A DNA stretch of 60,112 nt from an uncultured Rickettsiales bacterium (lineage in GTDB: Bacteria > Pseudomonadota > Alphaproteobacteria > Rickettsiales > Deianiraeaceae): assembly GCA_905480015.1 (NCBI GenBank), contig CAJQOT010000007.1, positions 1-60,112 on the forward strand, given 5' to 3'. Below, one piece after another: positions 31,523 to 41,300 of the stretch; position 1 is the first letter of the stretch, and each line of letters begins with the position of its first letter. Made by a program: the position numbers and the translations under genes. A model generated the notes under the pieces. That model had not been told where the DNA came from. It saw only the letters and a program-made list of their open reading frames with translations, and did not search any database.

Positions 31523-33198
31523 AAAAACTCCAATTTTTACAAAATCCAAATAGCGTATACTTTATTCCTCTTGGAGGATGTAACGAAATTGGTATGAATT
31601 TTAATCTCTACCATAAAGACGGCAAATGGATTGCCATTGACTGTGGTATTGGCTTTGCAAACGATTCCGTTCCCGGCGTTGACATCATCGTACCTGACTA
31701 TTCCTTTATTAAAAAAAATAAAATCAAGCTTGAAGCATTGGTTTTAACACATATACACGAGGATCATGTCGGTGCCATTGCACATTTATGGGAACATATT
31801 GGTTCTCCAAAAATTTATGCAACTCCACTTGGCAAAGAGTTTATACTAAATAAATTCCTTGATATTAAAAGCAAAGAAAAGCCTGAAATTTCTGTTATTA
31901 ACAAGGAAATGCGTAAGGTTAATGTATCTGGATTTAGCGTTGAGTTTGTTGGGCTAACACATTCAGTCCCTGAAATGAAAGCAATTGTTTTAGAGACGGA
32001 ATTTGGTAAAATTGTTCATACCGGTGATTGGAAATTAGACAAAAACCCCGTTGTTGGCGAAGAGAGCGACTATGCTCGCTTGAAGGAAATTGGCAAAGAA
32101 GGCGTACATACAATGCTTTGCGATTCTACAAACATTGCAAGTGAAGGGTTCTCAGGCAGTGAGGGAGACCTTGAAAAAAATCTCTTAAAAATTGTAAAAG
32201 AACAAAAAGGTAGAGTTGCAATTGCAACTTTTGCTTCAAATTTAGCAAGAGTTCAAACCATTGCTAATGTTGCAAGAAAATCTGGAAGGAAGCTTGTGCT
32301 TTCAGGTTTTTCACTTCGTAGAATTACCGAAATTGGTTTAAAGCTTGGGTATTTTCATAATTGTCCAGAATTTTTAGATCAAAAGGAATCTAGCAATATT
32401 CCACCAGAAAAAATGCTACTTCTTTGCACGGGCTGTCAGGGGGAAACCAATGCATCTCTTTCTAAAATTGCAAACAAAGAACACCCTCATATTAAATTTC
32501 AAAAAGGCGATTCTGTAATTTTTTCATCAAAAATTATTCCAGGCAATGAACGATCTATATATGCAGTTTTTAATAAACTCGTTCAAAGAGACATAAACCT
32601 TTTTACTGAGCGAGATCACGATGTCCATGTTTCTGGGCACCCAAATAGAGGGGAGCTCAAAAAAATGTATTCATTTCTAAAGCCACGCAACATCATACCA
32701 GTTCACGGTGAGCAGTATCACATTATGGAGCACTGCGAATTTGCTAAAAGCTTTGGTATAAATTCAATACGCCCAAAAAACGGCGATGTTATTGAAATTT
32801 CTCCCGACGGTGTTAAAAAAGTAGATACAGTACCAAGTGGATATCTTTGCATTGATGGCAGTAGATTTGAAGATATTGAAAGCTCCGTTTTTAAAGAACG
32901 CCGCACAATTGCAAGCTCTGGTATAATGTCCTGCACATGCATTGTAAATTCTAATGGCAAATTGACATGTCAGCCAATTATTGAACATTACGGTATCTTT
33001 GACTCAAAAAAACAAGATGACATCAAAGGCTTTCAAAGAGCATTAAGAGGCGAAATTGTTGACTTACTTGGTAACTTTGAAAATGTTTCACAATCAAAAA
33101 AATCCATTGAAAAGACTATTATACATATGATTTCCAAATCCATAAAGCATTCTTATGGAAAGGTACCATTAATCAATGTATCATTTTATGTTATATAA
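31519..33198 (+). CDS. rnj: Ribonuclease J
   Basis: RNase J is a metallo-beta-lactamase-fold 5'-exonuclease and endonuclease of RNA, replacing RNase E-type activities in many bacteria; alphaproteobacteria may have both. The 559 residues contain the zinc motif LTHIHEDHVGA, HTGDWKLDKNP, the beta-CASP region with ATFASNLARVQTI, and HVSGHPNRGELKKMYSFLKP with the metal-binding His of VHGEQYH. The C-terminal domain is present. The start overlaps the SPFH gene stop as ATGA. With pnp nearby, the window shows two components of the RNA-degradation machinery. Confidence 0.95.
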   Translation: MKKLQFLQNPNSVYFIPLGGCNEIGMNFNLYHKDGKWIAIDCGIGFANDSVPGVDIIVPDYSFIKKNKIKLEALVLTHIHEDHVGAIAHLWEHIGSPKIYATPLGKEFILNKFLDIKSKEKPEISVINKEMRKVNVSGFSVEFVGLTHSVPEMKAIVLETEFGKIVHTGDWKLDKNPVVGEESDYARLKEIGKEGVHTMLCDSTNIASEGFSGSEGDLEKNLLKIVKEQKGRVAIATFASNLARVQTIANVARKSGRKLVLSGFSLRRITEIGLKLGYFHNCPEFLDQKESSNIPPEKMLLLCTGCQGETNASLSKIANKEHPHIKFQKGDSVIFSSKIIPGNERSIYAVFNKLVQRDINLFTERDHDVHVSGHPNRGELKKMYSFLKPRNIIPVHGEQYHIMEHCEFAKSFGINSIRPKNGDVIEISPDGVKKVDTVPSGYLCIDGSRFEDIESSVFKERRTIASSGIMSCTCIVNSNGKLTCQPIIEHYGIFDSKKQDDIKGFQRALRGEIVDLLGNFENVSQSKKSIEKTIIHMISKSIKHSYGKVPLINVSFYVI

Positions 33199-33661
33199 AA
33201 TTCTGTTTTCAGTAATTTTATATTCGTGTACTCCCGTTAACTTTCAAAAAGATATTGGCGACATTAAAATAACTACCAATCTTTTAACACATCAACATCA
33301 AGAAGAGTATAGCGTTATAAAGCACGAACTTGAGAAGCTATTTTTTACAACAAATACAAATGCAAAAAAGTGCAATATTGATATATCAATTACACAAAAT
33401 GTTGTGCAATCTGGTATGACAAGCACAACATTTACCGTTAATCAAACTCTCACAATGCAAACCGATTATACTTTTATTTGCGATGGCAGCAGCAACAAAA
33501 CAAACAGCACGATAGCTCTAACAAGTGAATTGATATTAATTCAAGATAAAACACTCGGACAGTATGTTGGTGAGCAAGCCATTGCTAAACAAATTGCAAA
33601 ACAAACGGCATCCGTTATATACGATGAAATAAAAATATTTTCCATTCTGGATAATAAATAA
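33188..33661 (+). CDS. lptE: LptE-like LPS-assembly lipoprotein
   Basis: LptE is the lipoprotein plug of the LptD barrel that inserts lipopolysaccharide in the outer membrane. The 157-residue protein has a short signal with a lipobox (SVILYSC). It shows the loose LptE fold pattern: IKITTNLLTHQHQEEYSV, an alternating strand region (TSTTFTVNQTLTMQTDY), and a long C-terminal helix ending in IAKQIAKQTASVIYDEI. The family is weakly conserved, so this is a pattern-based call. It overlaps the end of rnj; an ATG at 33176 is also possible. KdsD and the Mla protein suggest an LPS-bearing outer membrane. Confidence 0.65.
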   Translation: MLYKILFSVILYSCTPVNFQKDIGDIKITTNLLTHQHQEEYSVIKHELEKLFFTTNTNAKKCNIDISITQNVVQSGMTSTTFTVNQTLTMQTDYTFICDGSSNKTNSTIALTSELILIQDKTLGQYVGEQAIAKQIAKQTASVIYDEIKIFSILDNK

Positions 33662-33747
33662 AAAGTATACAATTTCCACCGCGTTTATTCAAAATACTTG
33701 ACGAATAAATAACAAGTGTTATCAAATAAAAGAATTAATTTATAAAA

Positions 33748-34845
33748 ATGGGACTTACATGCGGAATTGTTGGCTTACCAAACATTGGAAAATCAACACT
33801 TTTTAATGCTATTTCAAAATCAGACATTGCAGAATCTGCGAATTATCCTTTTTGCACAATTGAGCCAAACTCTGCAAAAGTTGCATTAAATGATGAGCGG
33901 TTAAGGTCTCTTGCAAAAATTGCCGGATCTGGAAAAATCATTCCAAATTACCTTGATATCACCGATATTGCAGGCCTAGTAAAGGGGGCATCAAAAGGTG
34001 AGGGTCTTGGCAATAAGTTTCTTTCACATGTGCGTGAAGTTGATGCAATAATTCACCTTGTGCGTTGTTTTGAAGATGAAGATATTACACATGTTGAAGG
34101 TACAGTTGACCCAGTGCGTGACATTGAAATTATTGAAACAGAATTAATTCTTGCAGATTTAGAGCAAGCAGAAAAAATGCTTCAAAAACATGGGAAAAAA
34201 GCCAAAAGCGGTGAAAAACTCGCGAAAGAAATTTGTGATACCATTTCCCCAATCATTCAAATACTTGATAAAGGAAACATGTTAAATACAATCGCAGATA
34301 TAGAGTTAACAAGCAAACTAAAAAAACTTAACTTCATTACCTGCAAACCATTGTTTTACGTTTGTAATATTAAAGATGACGACCTTAATAAAATAAATAA
34401 CTTTGTAAAAGTTACACAAGAATTTGCAAAAGACAAGGGCATAAAGTGCGTACAAATATGTGCACAATTTGAAGCAGATATTGCTTCAATTGAAGAGGAT
34501 GAAGAGAGAAAAGAATTTTTAGAGTCAGTTGGTATTGTAAAGTCTGGACTTGATGAAGTAACTGACATTGCATTTGATGCATTGCACTTAAGAACATTTT
34601 ACACGGTGGGACCGAAAGAAGCCCACGCATGGACATTTTCCGCAGGAATTACAGCACCAAAATGTGCAGGAATAATTCATACTGACTTTGAGCGAGGCTT
34701 TATTAAAGCCGAAACAATTTCTGCTAACGACTTCATTGACCTTGAAGGGGAGGCTCCGTGCAAAGAAGCAGGCAAGTGCCGAATGGAAGGCAAAGATTAT
34801 ATTGTTCAAGATGGTGATATTATGAATTTTAAATTCAATGTATAG
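33748..34845 (+). CDS. ychF: Redox-regulated ATPase YchF (OLA1 family)
   Basis: YchF is a ribosome-associated P-loop NTPase of the Obg class that prefers ATP. The 365 residues include G1 [16 protein letters not shown]3 [20 protein letters not shown] (typically D-I-A-G-L-V), a helical domain, and a C-terminal TGS domain containing [19 protein letters not shown]. All landmarks are of normal order and length. A lipoprotein gene overlaps its last codons. Confidence 0.96.
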   Translation: MGLTCGIVGLPNIGKSTLFNAISKSDIAESANYPFCTIEPNSAKVALNDERLRSLAKIAGSGKIIPNYLDITDIAGLVKGASKGEGLGNKFLSHVREVDAIIHLVRCFEDEDITHVEGTVDPVRDIEIIETELILADLEQAEKMLQKHGKKAKSGEKLAKEICDTISPIIQILDKGNMLNTIADIELTSKLKKLNFITCKPLFYVCNIKDDDLNKINNFVKVTQEFAKDKGIKCVQICAQFEADIASIEEDEERKEFLESVGIVKSGLDEVTDIAFDALHLRTFYTVGPKEAHAWTFSAGITAPKCAGIIHTDFERGFIKAETISANDFIDLEGEAPCKEAGKCRMEGKDYIVQDGDIMNFKFNV

Positions 34846-35875
34846 TATGCTTTACACGTTTTTATTGATTGCACTTTTATCTTCGTGTACGACCAAAATT
34901 AAGCAATTTCATCAGTATGAAAAAGCACCATTACTGGAACTTGAGCATATGCCAACAAAGGAAGATGTTGAGGTATCTTTACCAAGAATTATTCTTATTG
35001 CAAGCAAGCCAACTCTTAAAGAAATTGCTGAAACAAACGCACATCAAGTAGTAAAAAACCGCATTATCACCATGCTTGAATCACAAAAATTTGCGTCTAT
35101 CGTTGAAAGAAATAAAAATAAAAAAATTCTACAAGAACAAACAATTGCTGAATTTGAAGGTAAATCAGGGGAGCGTTTAAAATCTGTAGATTATATTTTA
35201 GAAATTAACATTGCAAATATAACTTTTTCACGCACACACAAAACTGGCATTGACCCACTAGAAATGATGCTTTTCGCCACAAGCGTTGCCATGACAAACG
35301 GCAACACCAATGCATCTATTGGCTCTTCAACAAAATATGAATACACCTCTGCCATTGATGGAGTAATCAAAATATACGCAGTGCCAAAAATGAATATTAT
35401 TGCGACACTTCCATTAAATGGGTTGGCAAAAAGCAACGAATTAGCTTCGGTAGGCTCCAATGTTTCTCTTGGGCTTATTCGCATGAATGTAGGAGATAAT
35501 ATTGAATCTAAAGCTAAAGATAGCAATCTAACATACAAAGCAATAAATAAGGCAATAGCGAACATGATTCCTCAGTTGAAAAAATTTCTCAAAAAAGAAG
35601 CATATATTTTAGAGAAGAGGCAACTAAAAAATAAGGTTATCTTTGCAATAAACCATGGTAAAGATCAAGAGTTTAAATCTCAAGATAGATTAACCATTAT
35701 TCGTGAAGTAGTGCATACAAATCCACTTACAGATGAAGATGAGGCACTTGAAGAAGAGGTATGCAATGGTATTATTGCAAAAAACACTATATTTAAAAAA
35801 CGCTCTTGGGTATTGTTTGATGAGTCATGTAGTAGTAAAATACGCCTTGGTGATAAAGTTTTTGTTCAGTATTAA
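34838..35875 (+). CDS. Lipoprotein with a CsgG-like pattern, function unknown
   Basis: The signal peptide ends in a lipobox (LLIALLSSC), so it is probably an outer-membrane lipoprotein. The mature part of about 330 residues contains VVKNRIITMLESQKFASIVE followed by RNKNKKILQEQ. This resembles the CsgG/FlgT stretch (R-x-x-x-x-L-x-x-s-x-x-F-x-x-V-E-R, then L-x-E-Q). The later region (FAINHGKDQEFKSQDRLTIIRE) is like the C-terminal domain of FlgT-like proteins. The overall resemblance to CsgG is partial. It overlaps ychF by eight bases, with ATG choices at 34838 and 34847. A secretion or envelope role is inference. Confidence 0.6.
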   Translation: MYSMLYTFLLIALLSSCTTKIKQFHQYEKAPLLELEHMPTKEDVEVSLPRIILIASKPTLKEIAETNAHQVVKNRIITMLESQKFASIVERNKNKKILQEQTIAEFEGKSGERLKSVDYILEINIANITFSRTHKTGIDPLEMMLFATSVAMTNGNTNASIGSSTKYEYTSAIDGVIKIYAVPKMNIIATLPLNGLAKSNELASVGSNVSLGLIRMNVGDNIESKAKDSNLTYKAINKAIANMIPQLKKFLKKEAYILEKRQLKNKVIFAINHGKDQEFKSQDRLTIIREVVHTNPLTDEDEALEEEVCNGIIAKNTIFKKRSWVLFDESCSSKIRLGDKVFVQY

Positions 35876-35902
35876 AGATTATTTATCTTTATTTTATTTA
35901 TA

Positions 35903-37114
35903 TTATATAAAATGCCTTGCATACTTCCCTAGGTGATTCATTGACACAACTCCCTCAAGCTCAAGTTCTGTTAATATTTCCTTCACTCTTATAATATTTA
36001 TTTCCGTTATGTGTGTAATATCATTAACGGATATTGGTATTGTTGAAATGGTATTTTTTATCAACGACACATCGTCTTCATTTTCTTCAATTAAAAGTGG
36101 TAAAGAAGCGTTTTTATCGCTATCTTTATTTACAATACATTCTAATGTTTTTTGCTTTTTTTCTGACTTTGGTCGTACAGTTAATTTTTTACCACTTGAT
36201 GGTTGCAGAATGTTTGTGATATCTTGCGTACATGTTGCAAAGTGTGCTGTGCCATTTTTAAGAAGGTTGTTTGAAATATTGCATCGTTCATCTAAAATGC
36301 TACCAGGGCAGGCAAATACTTCCTTTCCTTGGCTAATCGCAATACGCAAAGTTACAAGTGTTCCAGAAATACCATTACGTCTATTTGCTTGACCAATCAA
36401 CACTCCACTAGAAAGGCCAGTAATAATACGGTTACGCATTGGAAAATTATTTGGCCTAGCAGGGCAAGATGGAGGAAATTCACTTATGAATAATCCGCCG
36501 CTATTTATGACTTCTTCCATTAGTTTGATATTAGTTTTGGGGTAAGGATCTTTTAACCCTGAGCCAAGAACTTGAATAGTACCATACTTTATTGCACCTT
36601 TGCACGCCGATGTATCAATGCCATTTGCAAAGCCAGAAACAATGGAGAATCCTAACTGTGCAAGGTCATGAGCAAAATTATGTGAAATATGCAAAGCTTC
36701 CGCCGAAGCAGATCTTGAGCCAACAATGGCAAACATTGGTTTTTTTAAAATTTCAATATTTCCTTTTGCACACAACACAAGAGGGAAATCTGGAATTTGC
36801 TTTAGTGTGTTTGGATAGTCTTTGTGTCTAGGCGTTAGAATTTCTGCACCGCAGCTTTTTGCCTCATCAAGAAATTTTTGTGCTTCCTCAATCGAAAGTA
36901 CACTTGAGGACATTTTTGGAGACTTGACGGCAAAATCCAATGTTTTAAATATGCATGTAAAGTTTGCAATGTGTGGAGTGATTTTACCCCACAACTTCCA
37001 AAGCCTTACCCAGCAAATAGTTTCTTCGATTGTAATGTCGGATGCATTACATAGAAAATCCATAAGCTTTCGATGTACATCGCTTTCTAATGTTTGGCAA
37101 CGAATTATAGACAT
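35903..37114 (-). CDS. dprA: DNA processing protein DprA
   Basis: DprA binds incoming single-stranded DNA and loads RecA during transformation, and may take part in other recombination. The Rossmann core contains FAIVGSRSASAEALHISH and IVSGFANGIDTSACKGA, NFPMRNRIITGLSSGVLIG and GTLVTLRIAISQGKEVFACPG (each a separate segment). A C-terminal winged-helix domain ends in VKEILTELELEGVVSMN. An N-terminal extension of about 110 residues precedes the core. It is the last gene of a minus-strand run of three (large repeat protein, aminotransferase, dprA) with 27-base gaps. Confidence 0.93.
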   Translation of the reverse strand: MSIIRCQTLESDVHRKLMDFLCNASDITIEETICWVRLWKLWGKITPHIANFTCIFKTLDFAVKSPKMSSSVLSIEEAQKFLDEAKSCGAEILTPRHKDYPNTLKQIPDFPLVLCAKGNIEILKKPMFAIVGSRSASAEALHISHNFAHDLAQLGFSIVSGFANGIDTSACKGAIKYGTIQVLGSGLKDPYPKTNIKLMEEVINSGGLFISEFPPSCPARPNNFPMRNRIITGLSSGVLIGQANRRNGISGTLVTLRIAISQGKEVFACPGSILDERCNISNNLLKNGTAHFATCTQDITNILQPSSGKKLTVRPKSEKKQKTLECIVNKDSDKNASLPLLIEENEDDVSLIKNTISTIPISVNDITHITEINIIRVKEILTELELEGVVSMNHLGKYARHFI

Positions 37115-37141
37115 AATTTTATACTGGCTGAACGGTTACAT

Positions 37142-38320
37142 TCAGTTATTTATTTGATTAAATGTTTTGCGAATAATTTCAATGGCTTCATCAATATGAT
37201 GTTTTTCCACAATTAACGGTGGTAGTAGCCTTATAACATTTCTTTGTGCAGGAGCGGTAATTAGATTGTTTGCAAAAAAACGACTGGAGATGTCTCGAGC
37301 TGTAAATTTATCATCCAGTACGAAACCCACCATTAATCCAAACCCACAAATTTCTTTTATGATTTCTGGGTACTCTGCTTGCAATGCTTGAAGTTCATTA
37401 CATAAATATTCTGCCTGCTTATTGATGTTTTGCATAAAAGGAGGGCTTAATAGTTCTGTGCATACAGCATTTGTTACGGCCATGGCAAGCGGATTGCCAC
37501 CAAATGTTGTACCATGCGACCCTACCGTCAATACATTGCTTGTATTTTTTGCAAATAATGTTGCACCAACGGGAAATCCACCACCAATTCCTTTTGCCAT
37601 GGCAACGATATCAGGTGTCACCTCCGCCCACTGTGATGCAAGAAATTTCCCAGTTCTTGATGCTCCGCATTGTACTTCATCGGTTAATAGTAAAATACCA
37701 TACTTGATTGCAATTCTTGACACTTCTTGCAAGTATTTTAAACCTGCAAAATTTAAACCACCCTCACCTTGTATAGGTTCAAGTAAAATACCAGCAGTTT
37801 TATTAGATATTGCACCTTCAAGTGCCTCAATATTTCCGTATTCAACTTGTGTAAAACCTTCCAATAACGGGTAAAATCCTTTGGTGTATGCCCCAGATGC
37901 AGAAATATTTGTAATACTTCTACCATGGAAGGAATTTTTCATAGTAATAATTTCATATTTATTCTGACCTTGGTCGTGAAAGAATTTTCTTGCCATTTTA
38001 ATTGCTGTTTCAACAGCTTCTGAACCAGAGTTAGTAAAAAAAACCTTCTCCATATTTGTAGCATTGCACAATGTTTTAGCACATTCATCCATGCTTGCAC
38101 TATAAAATAGATTAGATATATGCCAAAGTTTTTGTGATTGCTTGTGAATAATTTCAACCATACTTTTATGGCAATGCCCAAGAGAATTCACCGCAATACC
38201 AGACATAAAGTCTAGATACTGTGTGCCATCTTTTCCATAAAGATACAAACCCTTGCCATATGCAAATTCTGTATGAATTCTTATGTGCGAGTTTGTAATA
38301 TAGCTATGATTTCCACTCAT
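37142..38320 (-). CDS. argD: Class III aminotransferase, acetylornithine/succinyl-DAP type
   Basis: This PLP enzyme of the ArgD/DapC group is 392 residues. Signatures: FTNSGSEAVETAIKMARK, FHGRSITNISASG, LEPIQGEGGLN, LLLTDEVQCGASRTGKFLA with the PLP-ring Asp214, and MAKGIGGGFPVGA with the PLP lysine Lys243. In a reduced genome without arginine synthesis it likely serves the succinyl-diaminopimelate step for peptidoglycan (DapC role), since argD products of many bacteria do both; this is inference. It sits between dprA and the large repeat protein on the minus strand and is likely cotranscribed with them. Confidence 0.88.
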   Translation of the reverse strand: MSGNHSYITNSHIRIHTEFAYGKGLYLYGKDGTQYLDFMSGIAVNSLGHCHKSMVEIIHKQSQKLWHISNLFYSASMDECAKTLCNATNMEKVFFTNSGSEAVETAIKMARKFFHDQGQNKYEIITMKNSFHGRSITNISASGAYTKGFYPLLEGFTQVEYGNIEALEGAISNKTAGILLEPIQGEGGLNFAGLKYLQEVSRIAIKYGILLLTDEVQCGASRTGKFLASQWAEVTPDIVAMAKGIGGGFPVGATLFAKNTSNVLTVGSHGTTFGGNPLAMAVTNAVCTELLSPPFMQNINKQAEYLCNELQALQAEYPEIIKEICGFGLMVGFVLDDKFTARDISSRFFANNLITAPAQRNVIRLLPPLIVEKHHIDEAIEIIRKTFNQINN

Positions 38321-38347
38321 ATTGTATTATACATAATTGACTGTTAT

Positions 38348-41300
38348 CTATATAAGATTGCTGAGCATTTCTGCATTTTTTGAAAAATAAAAATTTGATT
38401 GCTCTATACATACATCGTCGACTGTGCGATCATAATCCTCTTTCTCCCAATATGAATTTTGTATTCCCTCAATATAGTAATAAGCTGCTCGCAACTTTTG
38501 TGTACATGTTGAAAGACGAATGTCTTCCAATTGTTTGTTGCTTGCGGAAATGCGTTTTATGTGCCCACTGTCTTGAGTTTCCCTTTTAAGGGAGTCTGCA
38601 AATGTTTTGCAAACAATATTTGATTGATTGGCACCTGCGGACTTGGTATCAAGATATGTAAGTGCGGCAACTGTTTGCATACAATTCTCCATTTCTTCAG
38701 TTGTGTAGCCCTTGCCAGATGTAGTGTGCTCCTCGATCTTTTTACAGTGGTGTGTTGTCTGTGAATTGGCGAAGATTATTTCTATGTCTGCTTTTGAAGA
38801 TGGAGCATTTGATTTATTGATGGCCATGTCATCCGTTATGTTTTGCGAAATTAAGGATTTTATGTTGTATGGTAGACTTCTGAAATGTGGTATTACCATA
38901 AGTGTCTGTATTAGCTTAATATTATCTGTCGTGCTATCTTCCAGATGAGTTTCCATATCAGCAATTATTTCTTTAATGTGTGATGATATTGCTAAACACT
39001 GTGCGTCATTGTGAATTGACTTTTTATGCAAATTGAGATATATTTTATGAACATAGCATCGACATCTCTCACTTGGTGGCAATGCTAATACATCTTTTTC
39101 ACCAGAACGCACCGGAGTAATGCCATTAATCACATCGCTCCAAACCTCTTTTTGCACCTTAGTGCATACGTCACTTGTAATTGGTCGATTATCTACAATA
39201 CGCTTTGTTTTATTCTGCTTCCAAAGTTCTTCTATAATGTCTTTTTTTACTGCCTCGCCGACTTCTCTAAATATAGCAAGTCCACGATCGAAATGTAATG
39301 CAAGATCTAGTCTCTCGATTGCTGATATGCTGTAGCAAGACTTTTCAAGTGCTTGCTGATACACGAATCTTTTAGAGTCTATATCCTTCCAAATGCTTTC
39401 TGATATTGCATGCTGCTTTTCCGCTGAAAGATTTGTATATATTTCACGATTTACATCATCGTTAGAATGTGTACTAAAATGAGTATGCACAATTTTTTGT
39501 GTTGGCTCTCTTGCATTATCATGAAATTCTTTTAAGGCATTTATAGACGAAGAAATGCAGTGATTTTTAAAATTTTCTTGGTTATCATCGCTGCCAAAGT
39601 AATATTTATCTGCAAGCTCAAGACATCGCAGGCCAATCAAGCTCATGTCATCTCCAGATGGAGCACATTGAAAAATTTTTTCAGGACTGGGGATATCGTT
39701 TGATGGGGTTGACTCTAAGTGTGAAGCCGTTAACACACTACATACTGAATCTACTTTTTTCTCACATGATAATGGGCAGGGATCTTCTAGTGATGATGTT
39801 GTGCATTGACTTGAGTAGCATAGCAGTGGAGATGCATCGTCATTAGATATACGCACATTGTTGTTGTTTAATGTTGGCAGAGATAGCATTAGCTTTGCAA
39901 AAATCTTTTCTTTTGTGTTGTCAGATACAGAAAGATTTTTAACGGCGTCTCTACATTTTTTAAAAAATGAAGATGAAATAATTGCCCTTTCACGCTCTAT
40001 TGGATCGCTTGGTAATGATTGTGTTTGATGTTGACTTGCAAGGCTAGATATATAACTTTCAACAGCTATATCCCATAGTGGTTTGTCAAAATCTGGATGA
40101 CTACATTTACATAAATTAGGAAATAACACCGTCTGTAATACAGGTTCGCCTTTTATAGCATTTGCACTAACTTTTGACATGGTATTTCTCATTAGGTCGT
40201 ATAACCTTGCAGCAATGGTGCCACGCTGACTTTGAGTTAGAGAGCTAAATAATTGCATAGCATCGTTATCCATGGTAAGGTCGGTGTCTATGTGCCTTGG
40301 AAGATTTTCCACTACTACTGGTTTATTGAGATATACTCGGAGGGTTTTATCAATAACTTCCCCTTCCATATTATTGGGAATAAAAAACTGATACTGCGCT
40401 TCCCTTGAATAATAACCAGATATTAACCCGATGTAATCTTGTCCTGGGTTTTGCAAGGACTCATTATATTTGGTATCAATCATTGCAATAAGATTTACAC
40501 ACGAATCATTTTGATTTTTATCATCACCACCTAATGTGCCACTACCTTTCGTACCATCATCAGCATTTGTATCAACATCTAATGATAGAAGAGCATTATC
40601 GCTACTGATGAGATTTTGAACTAAAAATGAACATACATCTTCCGCTTCTATGTCACCATTACCTTGCAAGAAAGCTTTAAACATATTTTCAATTTTGTAT
40701 TGGTTCTGTATATCTAATTCACTTACAGAAGGTATGAGACCTTGAATAGATGTATTGGTATCGCCATCTTCTTTTGCTTTTGCAAGTATCAATATACACT
40801 CACCATATAAATTCTCACCATTAATAGATTCAATAATGGAGGAAACAATTTTTATACACAATTTTTCTGCACGACTAATAAAATCATCGTATGCATAGAT
40901 ATTTACAACTTGCTGTATTTCAATAATTGTATCTTCGTACCCCTCTCCAAAATATGTTTGTGCAAGGGCTTTTCTTTGATCGTGTGTTGATGTACCATTA
41001 AATACTCCCATAACCGATAGGTGTATCAATATTTTCTTTTCCGTCATTTCTTCTCCACCAACCATTGTGGCTTTTCTCATATTTTCCATCGCTTCCATAC
41101 ATTTTTTAAACAACATAGCAGGGTCCATAGCCTCAACTATAGCTGAAACTATATCCATACAGTACCGAAAAGCATTGGTTCCATGTTTTTTTATGACTAT
41201 ATCTTGAATAAATTGATCTTGTTTATCTTCGGGAACGAGTGTAAAGCCAACAAGCGTCATTAATGCACTTTTGACAATCTTAGTATTTAATTCAGGCTCC

